Below, piece by piece: positions 24,499 to 35,029 of a stretch of 64,000 nt of DNA. The DNA comes from Brevundimonas sp. MYb52. Lineage in GTDB: Bacteria > Pseudomonadota > Alphaproteobacteria > Caulobacterales > Caulobacteraceae. Within the stretch, counting starts at the first letter, position 1; the number at the start of each line of letters is the position of its first letter. Made by a program: the position numbers and the translations under genes. The notes under the pieces are model-generated. The model did no database searches and was not told the origin of the DNA. It worked only from the letters and a program-made list of their open reading frames with translations. The stretch covers positions 124,001 through 188,000 of the forward strand of contig NZ_PCPB01000004.1 of NCBI RefSeq assembly GCF_002979535.1. Direction: 5' to 3'.

Positions 24499-24899
24499 TT
24501 CGGGTCTCGGGTTCTCAGCATCTGCAGGGCGGTCATCAGCCCCTTGCCGGGGCGCATCAGGCCCAGGGCCAGGGCGGCGACCAGAGGCAGCCAGATGATC
24601 AGGTGCAGCCAGATCGGGGGATGCCAGGCGATCTCGACCGCCAGAGCCGTGAAGCCGACCAGGAAGCCGGCGATCTGCATGATGAAGGTGGCGGCGCCGT
24701 CCCCGGTCTCGACCGAGGCCAGGTCATAGCCGCAGGTCTCGCAGGTCGGACGGATCTTCAGAAAGCCCTGAAACAGTCGGCCCTGCCCGCAGTTGGGACA
24801 GCGCCCCCGAACACCGGCCAGAACCGCCTGCCCCCCAAGCAAATCGGCGCGGGACTGTTCGTCCCGCGCCGTTTGAAGTGCAGAGCCTCGATCGCTCAA
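24495..24899 (-). CDS. DUF983 protein, zinc-ribbon membrane protein
   Basis: The 134-residue protein matches DUF983: a zinc ribbon (RCPNCGQGRLF and PTCETCGYDL, two CxxC pairs) followed by two membrane helices (about 70-92 and 96-116). It is nearly always next to coxC and surf1 in alphaproteobacteria and is assumed to help oxidase biogenesis. The start appears to be TTG at 24899, 2 bases after the coxC stop; no ATG is available before the zinc ribbon. It is coupled to surf1 by ATGA. Confidence 0.88.
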   Translation of the reverse strand: MSDRGSALQTARDEQSRADLLGGQAVLAGVRGRCPNCGQGRLFQGFLKIRPTCETCGYDLASVETGDGAATFIMQIAGFLVGFTALAVEIAWHPPIWLHLIIWLPLVAALALGLMRPGKGLMTALQMLRTRDPK

Positions 24900-24901
24900 C
24901 G

Positions 24902-25780
24902 TCAGCCGAAGGTGACGTAGACGAAGGCGAACAGGAACAGCCAGACCACGTCCACGAAGTGCCAGTACCAGGCGGCGGCCTCGAAGCCGAAGTGCTTCTG
25001 CGGCGTCATCTGACCGGCTTGCAGACGCAGCAGGCAGACGGCCAGGAAGATGGTGCCGATCAGGACGTGGAAGCCGTGGAAGCCCGTCGTCAGGAAGAAG
25101 ACCGAACCATAGAGCTTCGAGTGGGTCGCGGCTTCGTTGAAGAAGTAACCCTCGTGCAGGATGTGGTGATACTCATAGGCCTGAACGCCGGTGAACAGCA
25201 CGCCCAGAAGGACGGTGATCAGCAGACCCAGCTTGGCGGCCTTGCGGTCGCCGACCTGCAGCGCATGGTGCGCCCAGGTGACGGTCGTGCCCGACAGCAG
25301 CAGGATGACGGTGTTCAGCAGCGGCAGGCCCCAGGGGTCCAGCAGCTCGACGCCCTTGGGCGGCCAGGTCGTCCACGAGGCGGCGGTGTCGGCCCAGTTG
25401 CCGACTTCCGGGGTCAGGGCGCGCGACTCGGTGAAGAGCGCCATGTCGAAGAACATCCAGAAGAAGGCGACGAAGAACATCACTTCCGAAGCGATGAACA
25501 GGATCATGCCGTAGCGCAGGCCGATCGAGACAACCGGAGTGTGGTCGCCCTTCTTGGATTCCTTGATGACGTCCGACCACCAGCCGTACATGGCGTAAAG
25601 GACGCCGGCCAGACCAGCGAAGAAGACGTACTTGGTGCCGGCCTCAAGGCCGAACAGGCCCTTCATCCAGATGACCGCGCCAACGAACATGACCACACAG
25701 GCCAGGGACGAAATCAGCGGCCAGGGGCTCGGGTCCACCAGGTGGTAGTCGTGATGCGGTTTCGCGTGCGCGTCGGCCAT
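24902..25780 (-). CDS. coxC: Cytochrome c oxidase subunit III
   Basis: The 292-residue seven-helix subunit has the family landmarks HDYHLVDPSPWPLISS, the SEVMFFVAFFWMFFD segment with the conserved glutamate, TTVTWAHHAL and the last-helix FEAAAWYWHFVDVVWLFLF. It stabilises the catalytic subunits I and II of the aa3-type terminal oxidase in the inner membrane. RBS and ATG at 25780 give the standard N-terminus. It lies 55 bases after cox11 and 2 bases before the DUF983 gene. Also known as ctaE. Confidence 0.97.
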   Translation of the reverse strand: MADAHAKPHHDYHLVDPSPWPLISSLACVVMFVGAVIWMKGLFGLEAGTKYVFFAGLAGVLYAMYGWWSDVIKESKKGDHTPVVSIGLRYGMILFIASEVMFFVAFFWMFFDMALFTESRALTPEVGNWADTAASWTTWPPKGVELLDPWGLPLLNTVILLLSGTTVTWAHHALQVGDRKAAKLGLLITVLLGVLFTGVQAYEYHHILHEGYFFNEAATHSKLYGSVFFLTTGFHGFHVLIGTIFLAVCLLRLQAGQMTPQKHFGFEAAAWYWHFVDVVWLFLFAFVYVTFG

Positions 25781-25835
25781 TCCAGGGTCTCTGAATTAAG
25801 GCGAGAGATCGTTCTTACAGGGGCTATAGCCTCCG

Positions 25836-26402
25836 CTATCCGGCTTTGCCAGTAGCGGATTGGCCGGAAGCGGCCTGCTGGAACCCTTTGGTGGGGAAGA
25901 AGGTGTAGCTGAGGGTGATTTCCCGCACGCCTTTCGACTCGGCGTCGGTCGCGATTTCCGGGGCGACGAAATACTGGACCGGGAATTCCTTGGTCTCGCC
26001 AGGGCCAATTTCCTGCCCCTCGAAACAGAAGCACTGCAGCTTCTGGAAATAGGGACCGGCGCGTTCCGGCACGACGTTATAGGCCGCCGTGGCATGAATC
26101 GGCTGATCCGAGGTGTTGGTTACCTTGAAATAGGCCATGCCCGTTTCGCCGATCCGCACGCGCTGGCTGACCTGCTCGGCCTTGAAGTCCATCGGCAGAT
26201 TGCGGACGTTGGTGTCGAAGCGGATCAGAACGCTCTGGTCCAGGATCTGGGTCGGCGCGGATTCGGCCTTCTTCACCGTGCCGTCAAAGCCGGTCACCTG
26301 ACAAAAGAGACGATACAGCGGCACCGCGGCGAAGGCCGCACCGGTCATGCCCATGACCACGGCCGCACAGATCAGCGCGACGAGGTTCTTGCGGTCCTTC
26401 AC
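25836..26402 (-). CDS. Cytochrome c oxidase copper-assembly protein Cox11/CtaG
   Basis: The 188-residue protein delivers copper to the CuB site of subunit I. It has one N-terminal helix (about 8-28, VALICAAVVMGMTGAAFAAV) and a periplasmic immunoglobulin-like domain bearing the copper motif CFCFEGQEIGPGE (about 123-135). The start is GTG at 26402, overlapping the coxF stop as GTGA. coxF-cox11-coxC order is typical of alphaproteobacteria. Confidence 0.95.
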   Translation of the reverse strand: MKDRKNLVALICAAVVMGMTGAAFAAVPLYRLFCQVTGFDGTVKKAESAPTQILDQSVLIRFDTNVRNLPMDFKAEQVSQRVRIGETGMAYFKVTNTSDQPIHATAAYNVVPERAGPYFQKLQCFCFEGQEIGPGETKEFPVQYFVAPEIATDAESKGVREITLSYTFFPTKGFQQAASGQSATGKAG

Positions 26403-26641
26403 TGGGCCGGCTCCGCGACCGGGGCCTCCGGTGCAGGCAGGGCCGGGTCGGCGCGTTCCAGCGTTGCGGCGGCGGCGGCCTCGGCCGCCTTGCGCGCCTG
26501 GGTGTTGCGCTGAAGGTTGGTCACCGTGACGATGAAGACCAGAACGATGAAGCCGACCAGGCCCAGGGCAATGGCCACGTTGCGGCGCTTGCGCGCCAGA
26601 ACTTGCTCGTCGGTCAGTTTGACAAAATCAGGACGGGTCAC
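26399..26641 (-). CDS. CoxF-like small membrane protein
   Basis: The 80-residue protein has a basic N-terminal segment LTDEQVLARKRRNVAIALG, one membrane helix (about 22-41) and an alanine/proline-rich tail. This pattern and the position between ctaB and cox11 identify it as the small CoxF-type protein of oxidase operons; its exact role in assembly is not established. The start is GTG at 26641, four bases after the ctaB stop, and the stop overlaps the cox11 GTG. Confidence 0.85.
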   Translation of the reverse strand: MTRPDFVKLTDEQVLARKRRNVAIALGLVGFIVLVFIVTVTNLQRNTQARKAAEAAAAATLERADPALPAPEAPVAEPAQ

Positions 26642-26645
26642 GCGG

Positions 26646-27623
26646 TCAGGCTCCCAGGCCCGGCAGCTGCTCGACCAGGAGGGCCGAGAACAGCGCCATC
26701 AGATACAGGATGGAAAAGGCGAACAGATTACGGGCCGGTTTGGCCTCGGCCCGGACGTCATACAATGCGGCCTCTCGCCCCACCGCCTCGGCCTTGTCCG
26801 GCTGATCACCGGCGCGCGAGCGCCACAGGCGGACGGCCAGGGCCAGGAAGAACAGCCCTCCGGCCACAGACACCGCCAGATAGACGACCCCGCCGAGGCC
26901 GAGGAAGGCCGGGGCGATGGCCACCGGCACGAAGATCAGGGTGTAGATCAGGATCTGCAGGCGGGTCGACTTGGCGCCGCGCGCCACCGGCATCATCGGA
27001 ATGCCCGCCTTGGCGTAGTCGCCGGCCGAATAGAGGGCCAGGGCCCAGGAATGCGGCGGGGTCCACAGGAAGATGATGGCGAACAGCAGCCAGGCCTGCC
27101 ACGGCGCGTCGCCCGTCACCGCCGCCCAGCCGATGACCGGCGGGAAGGCGCCGGCGGCGCCGCCGATGACGATGTTCTGGGGCGTCCGGCGCTTGAGCAG
27201 CAGGGTGTAGAAGCCAGCGTAATAGACGATGGTCAGGGCCAGAAGGCCGCCGGCCAGCCAGTTGGTCGTCATGCCCAACAGCATGACCGCGAAGATCGAC
27301 AGGATGACGCCGAAAGCCATGGCGTCGTTTTTCCGGACGCGGCCCGCCGCGACGGGACGGCCGCGCGTGCGGCGCATCAGGGCGTCGGTCTCGCCTTCCA
27401 GAGCCATGTTCAGGGCGCCAGCAGCCCCCGCCCCCACGGCGATGCACAGGACGGCGATGGCAGCCAATAGCAGGTTGGGGCGCCCCGGCGCCACGACCAG
27501 CCCCGTCACGGCGGTGAAGACCACCAGCGACATGACGCGCGGCTTCAGCAGCTGGAAGAAGTCTTCCGGCTGGGCTGTGGTCACGAGGGGGGTCTCACGA
27601 GTGGGGCGGTCGGTCATGGTCAT
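26646..27623 (-). CDS. ctaB: Protoheme IX farnesyltransferase (haem O synthase)
   Basis: The 325-residue UbiA-family prenyltransferase adds a farnesyl chain to protohaem, giving haem O, the precursor of haem A. It has eight to nine membrane helices and the two UbiA aspartate motifs: the first near NMALEGETDALMRRTRGRPV, the second near YTLLLKRRTPQN. ATG at 27623 is preceded by a terminator-like hairpin (27634-27665), so expression beyond ctaD may depend on partial read-through or a separate promoter. A second ATG lies two codons downstream. Confidence 0.96.
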   Translation of the reverse strand: MTMTDRPTRETPLVTTAQPEDFFQLLKPRVMSLVVFTAVTGLVVAPGRPNLLLAAIAVLCIAVGAGAAGALNMALEGETDALMRRTRGRPVAAGRVRKNDAMAFGVILSIFAVMLLGMTTNWLAGGLLALTIVYYAGFYTLLLKRRTPQNIVIGGAAGAFPPVIGWAAVTGDAPWQAWLLFAIIFLWTPPHSWALALYSAGDYAKAGIPMMPVARGAKSTRLQILIYTLIFVPVAIAPAFLGLGGVVYLAVSVAGGLFFLALAVRLWRSRAGDQPDKAEAVGREAALYDVRAEAKPARNLFAFSILYLMALFSALLVEQLPGLGA

Positions 27624-27628
27624 AAAAA

Positions 27629-27665
27629 GCCAAAGGCCGCCCTTCCGGTGACGAAAGGGCGGCCT
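27629..27665 (-). terminator. Terminator-like hairpin between ctaD and ctaB
   Basis: An 11-bp perfect stem (27634-27644 with 27655-27665) encloses a 10-base loop; on the minus strand it is followed by TTTGGCTTTTTATG. It lies between the ctaD stop (27688) and the ctaB start (27623), so it would end or reduce transcription after ctaD. Confidence 0.75.
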
Positions 27666-27687
27666 CTCTAGGGTTATCCGGTTCGGA

Positions 27688-30365
<2,678 letters not shown>

Positions 30366-30386
30366 AAACCGTTTCGCAGCCGATAC

Positions 30387-30403
30387 TTGCGAGCAATTCG
30401 CAA
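30387..30403. promoter_or_regulatory. Palindrome upstream of coxB
   Basis: TTGCGA (30387-30392) and TCGCAA (30398-30403) form a perfect 6-bp inverted repeat with a 5-base spacer, 22 bases before the coxB start. It may be an operator for the oxidase operon. The binding protein is unknown. Confidence 0.4.
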
Positions 30404-30533
30404 ACACCCCCGGGCCCTTGCGGACCTCGGCGTTTCAGGCCGGTCCTTATCGGCTCGGGTAGCGCTTGCCAAGCGATCAAGACGCTCAAGTGACGGGATG
30501 AGGCAAAAGTTCGGCGGATTAATTCGCTGTCAT

Positions 30534-30575
30534 GTAGCGACAGCTACCTTGCAGCGCACGATACCTTGCGATACC
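30534..30575. promoter_or_regulatory. Repeated sites upstream of the PadR gene
   Basis: GTAGC (30534-30538) and GCTAC (30543-30547) form an inverted repeat. TACCTTGC occurs twice (30545-30552 and 30562-30569), and GATACC twice, ten bases apart (30560-30565 and 30570-30575). PadR regulators usually bind short repeats in front of their own gene, so this is a candidate autoregulatory operator. Confidence 0.45.
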
Positions 30576-30601
30576 CATTCGTCATCAACGAAGGGAACGC
30601 C

Positions 30602-31018
30602 ATGCCCGACTCCATCGACATCCAACTGAAGAAAGGCGTGCTGGGATTGTGCGTGCTGGCCCTGCTGGCCCGCGACGACAGCTACGCCTACGAGATCGCC
30701 AGCCGCCTGTCCGACGCCATCGGCATGGGCGAAGGCACCATCTATCCGCTGATGCGCCGCATGCAGACGGACGGCCTGGTCGAGACCTATCTGGTCGAAT
30801 CGCCCAGCGGCCCGTCGCGCAAGTACTACCGCCTGACGCCAGGCGGCCGCACGGCCCTGCAAGGTCAAACCGCCGAATGGCGCGCCTTCGCCCAGGCGGT
30901 CGACGCCCTGGTCGCCGGAACCGCGCCGCACAGCGACACAATAGCGGCGGGCGCGCCGGTCGAACCGGCCGTCCTGACCGACCAATCCGCAGACGCACAA
31001 AGGGGAGCTGAACAATGA
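30602..31018 (+). CDS. PadR-family transcriptional regulator
   Basis: The 138-residue protein has a winged-helix PadR domain: LKKGVLGLCVLALLARDDSYAYEIASRL, the recognition region GMGEGTIYPLMRRM and the wing PSGPSRKYYRLTPGG, followed by a short C-terminal helix used for dimerisation and a disordered tail. PadR proteins are usually repressors released by small molecules or stress. I chose ATG 30602 (AAGGGAA upstream). The gene overlaps the DUF1700 gene by ATGA; this PadR-DUF1700-DUF4097 arrangement is widespread. Its likely targets are its own operon and perhaps the divergent coxB. Confidence 0.9.
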   Translation: MPDSIDIQLKKGVLGLCVLALLARDDSYAYEIASRLSDAIGMGEGTIYPLMRRMQTDGLVETYLVESPSGPSRKYYRLTPGGRTALQGQTAEWRAFAQAVDALVAGTAPHSDTIAAGAPVEPAVLTDQSADAQRGAEQ

Positions 31019-31587
31019 ACCGCGCCGAATTCCTGGCCCGCCTGCAACGCGGCCTGGTCGGGTTGCCGACCACCACGGCGAACGAGATCGTCGCCGACTA
31101 TGAAAGCCACTTCGCCGACGGCGCCGCCGCCGGCCGCACCGAGGCGCAGGTCGCCGAGGCCCTGGGCGACCCTGATCGTCTGGCCCGCGAACTGAAGGCC
31201 GAGGCCAGCGCCAAGCGCTGGGGACAAGAACAGACCGCCTCCTCCGCCGCCGGGGCCATCTTTGGCATCCTGGGGCTGGGCGCGATCGACATCCTGATCC
31301 TGCTGCCCATCGCCCTGCCGGTGTTCGGCACGGTGCTGTCCATCCTGATCGGCGGGGTAGCGGTCTTCGTCGCCGGCGGGTTCGTCCTGGTGGCCGGACC
31401 CTTCCTCGGCGTGCCGGGCGGTGCCTTGGCGGCGGCTCTTCTGGGGGTCGGCCTGATGGGTCTGGGCCTCTTCATGGGCGGCCTGATGGCCCTGCTGACC
31501 AAGTGGCTGATCGACGCCACCGTCTGGTACGCCCGCCTGCACTATCGCGTGGTCAAACCCGCGCTCGAACCCCAATCGCAAGCCTGA
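31015..31587 (+). CDS. DUF1700 (HAAS-domain) membrane protein
   Basis: The 190-residue protein begins with a soluble helical domain (about 1-65; NRAEFLARLQRGLVGLPT, then a segment containing EIVADYESHFADG and EALGDPDRLARELKAEA) that matches DUF1700/HAAS domains, which bind PadR-type regulators in related systems. Residues about 77-165 form three to four glycine-rich membrane helices. It probably links an envelope signal to the PadR regulator encoded upstream; this is inferred from family and order. Confidence 0.87.
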   Translation: MNRAEFLARLQRGLVGLPTTTANEIVADYESHFADGAAAGRTEAQVAEALGDPDRLARELKAEASAKRWGQEQTASSAAGAIFGILGLGAIDILILLPIALPVFGTVLSILIGGVAVFVAGGFVLVAGPFLGVPGGALAAALLGVGLMGLGLFMGGLMALLTKWLIDATVWYARLHYRVVKPALEPQSQA

Positions 31588-31611
31588 TCCGGTTCTGAGG
31601 GAGGAACTGAC

Positions 31612-32391
31612 ATGATCCGCAATCTGCTCATCATCTCCGGCGCCGGTCTGATCCTGGCCATCGTCGGCATCGGCGGCTCCTTTGCCGTCGGGGGCCGCGA
31701 TCTGGCCCGCCACGACTGGACCTGGGTGGTCACCGACGACAACGCCGGCGACGACAGCTTCAAGATCGAGCGCGGCGCCGTCTCGCCGGACACGACGCGC
31801 ACCCTGGCCTGGACCGGCGACCAGAGGCTCGCCATCAACCTGCCCGCCGACATCACCTACGACCAGCAGGCGGACGAGCCGGGCGTCACCATCATCGGCC
31901 CCAAGACCGTCGTGGACCGCGTCCGCTTCGCCAACGGTCGGCTGACGATGGATGACGCCCCGCGCGGCGACCGCAGCTACATCCGCTGGACCCGCACCGG
32001 CATTCACGGCTGGAGCGAGACCGACGTGCTGAAGGTCATCATCAAGGCCCCCTCGGTGAAGGCCTTCGACCTGTCGGGCATGACCCAACTGAACATCCGC
32101 GGCTATGACCAGCCGACGCTGGACCTGACCCTCACCGGCGGCTCCGACGTGCAGGCCCAGGGCAAGACCGAGGCCGTGACGTTAGACATCTCCGGCTCGG
32201 GCAACGCCGAACTGGAAGAGCTGTTCGTCACTGACGCCAAGCTGCGCGTCAGCGGCAGCGGCGACGCCGAGGTCGGCCCGACCGGCAAGGCCGAGGTCGA
32301 CGTCTCGGGCAGCGGCACGGTGCGCCTGACCCGCCGCCCGGCCCAGCTGCGCCAGGACATCAGCGGCTCGGGCGACGTGACGCAGGACTAA
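31612..32391 (+). CDS. DUF4097/DUF2807-type beta-helix envelope protein
   Basis: The 259-residue protein has an N-terminal signal/anchor helix (about 2-24) and a repeat-rich beta domain with the motif DISGSGNAELEELFVTDAK and VSGSGDAEVGPTGKAEV, typical of the GIN/DUF2807 right-handed beta-helix fold. It is probably exported or membrane-anchored. It is third in the PadR-DUF1700-DUF4097 unit, 24 bases after the DUF1700 stop. The function of such proteins is unknown; they may be the envelope sensor or effector of the module. Confidence 0.85.
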   Translation: MIRNLLIISGAGLILAIVGIGGSFAVGGRDLARHDWTWVVTDDNAGDDSFKIERGAVSPDTTRTLAWTGDQRLAINLPADITYDQQADEPGVTIIGPKTVVDRVRFANGRLTMDDAPRGDRSYIRWTRTGIHGWSETDVLKVIIKAPSVKAFDLSGMTQLNIRGYDQPTLDLTLTGGSDVQAQGKTEAVTLDISGSGNAELEELFVTDAKLRVSGSGDAEVGPTGKAEVDVSGSGTVRLTRRPAQLRQDISGSGDVTQD

Positions 32392-32403
32392 GCCTTAAAG
32401 GCG

Positions 32404-32428
32404 CCCTTCCCCCTCGAGGGGGGAAGGG
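32404..32428. repeat. CTCGAG-centred palindrome, first copy
   Basis: A near-perfect hairpin centred on CTCGAG, with arms of C-run and T pairing to G-run and A (one bulged G). It sits 12 bases after the DUF4097 stop and could end that transcript. A related palindrome is at 32527-32550. Confidence 0.5.
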
Positions 32429-32526
32429 TCGGGGATGGGGGTGTGGTCGCCGCCCTGACCATCAAAACGCGAGAGGCGGCGCCGCCTGCCTTCTCCGATC
32501 ACACTGTCTGCCTTCTCCGCCACCCA

Positions 32527-32556
32527 GCCCTCCCCCTCGAGGGGGAGGGCTTTATT
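32527..32556 (+). terminator. CTCGAG-centred perfect palindrome with T-rich end
   Basis: A perfect 24-base palindrome (32527-32550, GCCCTCCCC at one arm) is followed by TTTATT. It is an energetic hairpin suited to terminate transcription. Together with the copy at 32404 it looks like a short intergenic repeat family. It lies 52 bases before tldD. Confidence 0.55.
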
Positions 32557-32601
32557 CGTCCAGACCGTGACGCCGCGCCCCGCAGCCCCTATCTAGCCAG
32601 C

Positions 32602-34026
32602 ATGAGCACCTCTCCCTCCCCTATCCTCGACGCCGCGGGCGTGGCCCCTGAAGAGGCCCTGTCCATCCTGCAGACGGCCCTGGCCGGGGCGGACGACGGC
32701 GAGCTGTTTCTGGAAAAGACCGAGAGCGAATCCCTGGTCTTCGACGACGGGCGGCTGAAAGGCGCGTCCTACGATGCGGTTGAAGGCTTCGGCCTGCGCG
32801 TCGTGGCGGGCGAGACCGCCGGCTACGCCCACGCCAACGAGATTTCCGCCGCCGCCATTCGCCGCGCCGCCGACAGCGCGTCGCTGGCCAAGCGCGGCTA
32901 TGCCGGTCACGCCGCCGAAGCCCCGCGCGCCACCAACCAGAAGCTCTATGACGAGGTCGACCCCCTCGCCTCGCCCGGCTTCTCGGACAAGATCGAACTG
33001 CTGTCGGAAATCGACGCCTGGACCCGCGCCCGCGACCCGCGCGTGGTTCAGGTCTCGGCCTCCATCATCGGCGAGCGCCGCGCGGTCGAGATCCTGCGTG
33101 CCGATGGTCGGCTGCTCAGCGACGTGCGCCCCCTGGTCCGGCTGAACGTCTCGGTCACGGTCGAGCGCGACGGCAAGCGCGAGAGCGCCTCGTCCGGCGC
33201 CGGCGGCCGCGCGGGCTTCGAGGCCTGGATCGCCCCTGACCGCTGGCAGGGCCAGATCGACGAGGCACTGCGTCAGGCCCTGGTCAACCTCGACGCCATC
33301 GACTGCCCGGCGGGCGAGATGGACGTGGTGCTGGGCGCCGGCTGGCCCGGCGTCCTGCTGCACGAAGCGGTCGGCCACGGCTTCGAGGGCGACTTCCACC
33401 GCAAGGGCTCCTCGGTCTTCAGCGGCAAGATGGGTCAGCGCGTCGCCGCCCCGGGCGTGACCGTCGTGGACGACGGCTCCATCGCCGGGCGTCGCGGCTC
33501 GCTGTCGTTCGATGACGAGGGCACCCCGACCTCGCGCACCGTCCTGATCGAGGACGGCATCATGGTCGGCCTGATGCACGACCGTCTCTCGGCGCGTCAG
33601 TTGGGCGCGAGCGCCACCGGAAACGGCCGCCGCCAGTCCTTCGCCCACATGCCCATGCCGCGCATGACCAACACCTTCATGGAAGGCGGCAAGGATTCGC
33701 AGGCCGACATGATCGCCTCGACCAAGCGCGGCCTCTACGCCGCCAACTTCGGCGGCGGTCAGGTGGACATCACCAACGGCAAGTTCGTCTTCCAGTGCAC
33801 CGAGGCCTATCTGATCGAGGACGGCAGGATCACCGCGCCTGTGCGCGGCGCCACCCTGATCGGCGACGGGGCCACGGCCCTGACCCACATCCAGATGATC
33901 GGCGACGACTTCGCCTTCGACCCCGGCGTCGGCACCTGCGGCAAGTCCGGTCAGGGCGTCCCCGTCGGCATCGGCCAGCCCAGCCTCAAGATCGGCGGGC
34001 TGACGGTCGGCGGCACGGCGGTTTAA
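32602..34026 (+). CDS. tldD: TldD metalloprotease
   Basis: The 474-residue protein is TldD, a subunit of the TldD/TldE zinc protease that degrades unfolded peptides and matures peptide antibiotics in other bacteria. It carries the metalloprotease motif HEAVGHGFEGDF near residue 255 and the C-terminal GVGTCGKSGQGVPVGIGQP. The partner tldE (pmbA) is not in the window. ATG 32602 gives the family N-terminus; the frame opens upstream at 32443 across the palindromes. The stop overlaps the stop of the convergent traB-like gene. Confidence 0.95.
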   Translation: MSTSPSPILDAAGVAPEEALSILQTALAGADDGELFLEKTESESLVFDDGRLKGASYDAVEGFGLRVVAGETAGYAHANEISAAAIRRAADSASLAKRGYAGHAAEAPRATNQKLYDEVDPLASPGFSDKIELLSEIDAWTRARDPRVVQVSASIIGERRAVEILRADGRLLSDVRPLVRLNVSVTVERDGKRESASSGAGGRAGFEAWIAPDRWQGQIDEALRQALVNLDAIDCPAGEMDVVLGAGWPGVLLHEAVGHGFEGDFHRKGSSVFSGKMGQRVAAPGVTVVDDGSIAGRRGSLSFDDEGTPTSRTVLIEDGIMVGLMHDRLSARQLGASATGNGRRQSFAHMPMPRMTNTFMEGGKDSQADMIASTKRGLYAANFGGGQVDITNGKFVFQCTEAYLIEDGRITAPVRGATLIGDGATALTHIQMIGDDFAFDPGVGTCGKSGQGVPVGIGQPSLKIGGLTVGGTAV

Positions 34027-35000
34027 GGGACGGTCGCCTCGACCGCTTCAGCCTTCCACTCAGGCCCTTCGATCTCGTAGCCCTGCGCCGCCAGGGCATC
34101 GAGCACGCCGTCCGGCTCGGCCAGAACCCGTAGCTGGGCCACGGCCATGGTCACGCCAGGTTCGCCCAGAGCCGTCTGCACGGCCTCGGCCCACTGGCGG
34201 CGCAGCAGGGGCGCGATCTCAGGATCGCCCCAGGGCCAGCACAGGCCCAGGGCCTGTTCCAGCGGCTGGGCCATGACCTCGGGCACGCGTCGGGCGCGCC
34301 AGTCGGCGATGCGGATGGCGGCGCCCTCCGGGCCTGCTTCTGCGGCGGCCAGGGCGCGCTCTACGCAGGGCGCATAGGTGGCGGGCGGAGCGGTGATCAG
34401 GCTGTCGACGATCTCATCGCCGCGCACGGTTCCGACCGGGCGCACCGGGATGCGGGCGTCACGCGCGACCTTCTTGATCACATCAGTCGCGTTTCGGGTG
34501 CGACCGCGTTCATAGCCAGCCTTGTCGCTCATCAGATCCATGCTGAGGATCATCAGACTGTTGGTGCGCCAGCTATCGTTTTTCTGATCCGCCATCACCA
34601 CGTCGAGCCGCGCCTGAACGTCGGGCGACAGGTAGTCCGCGGTCGTCGTGCCTCGAGGCAGACTCGCCACCGTCCGAATGCGCCAGATCAGGCGGAAGAC
34701 GTCAGCGACCGAGGCGCGGCCCTCCTGGGGGAACAGGATGCGTTGCGAACGGCGCGTCGCCGCCTCCAGGGCCTCGGGCCGCCATTCCACGTCGCGGGGC
34801 ACGCCGCTGATGGCCCCGACCAGGATCAGGGTGCTGTCGCCGCGCGTCACCTGCCAGATCGGCGCCTCGGTGCGACGGGCGGTGACGACGATCTCATCGA
34901 CCGTAGTCACGGGCGCAGGCGACGCGTCCTGAGCCCGCGCGGGCGCGCCCAGCGACAGGCCAACAACAAGAGCTGAGGTAACAAGGATACGAAGCTTCAT
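34023..35000 (-). CDS. TraB/GumN-family protein with TonB-box-like motif
   Basis: The 325-residue exported protein has a signal peptide (cleavage near APARAQ, residue 24) and a TraB/GumN domain (about 46-320) with WQVTRGDSTLILVGAISG at its start and characteristic helices. The family may be a metal-dependent protease-like fold; its function is uncertain. Right after the signal peptide it carries EIVVTARR (residues 36-43), a sequence typical of the TonB box of outer-membrane receptors. The divergent neighbour is a TonB-dependent receptor. Two of the several cysteines (Cys-Val-Glu and Leu-Cys-Trp contexts) could form a disulfide. Confidence 0.85.
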   Translation of the reverse strand: MKLRILVTSALVVGLSLGAPARAQDASPAPVTTVDEIVVTARRTEAPIWQVTRGDSTLILVGAISGVPRDVEWRPEALEAATRRSQRILFPQEGRASVADVFRLIWRIRTVASLPRGTTTADYLSPDVQARLDVVMADQKNDSWRTNSLMILSMDLMSDKAGYERGRTRNATDVIKKVARDARIPVRPVGTVRGDEIVDSLITAPPATYAPCVERALAAAEAGPEGAAIRIADWRARRVPEVMAQPLEQALGLCWPWGDPEIAPLLRRQWAEAVQTALGEPGVTMAVAQLRVLAEPDGVLDALAAQGYEIEGPEWKAEAVEATVP

Positions 35001-35029
35001 GTCTGCGGGCTTAACAGTATCTAACCAGG

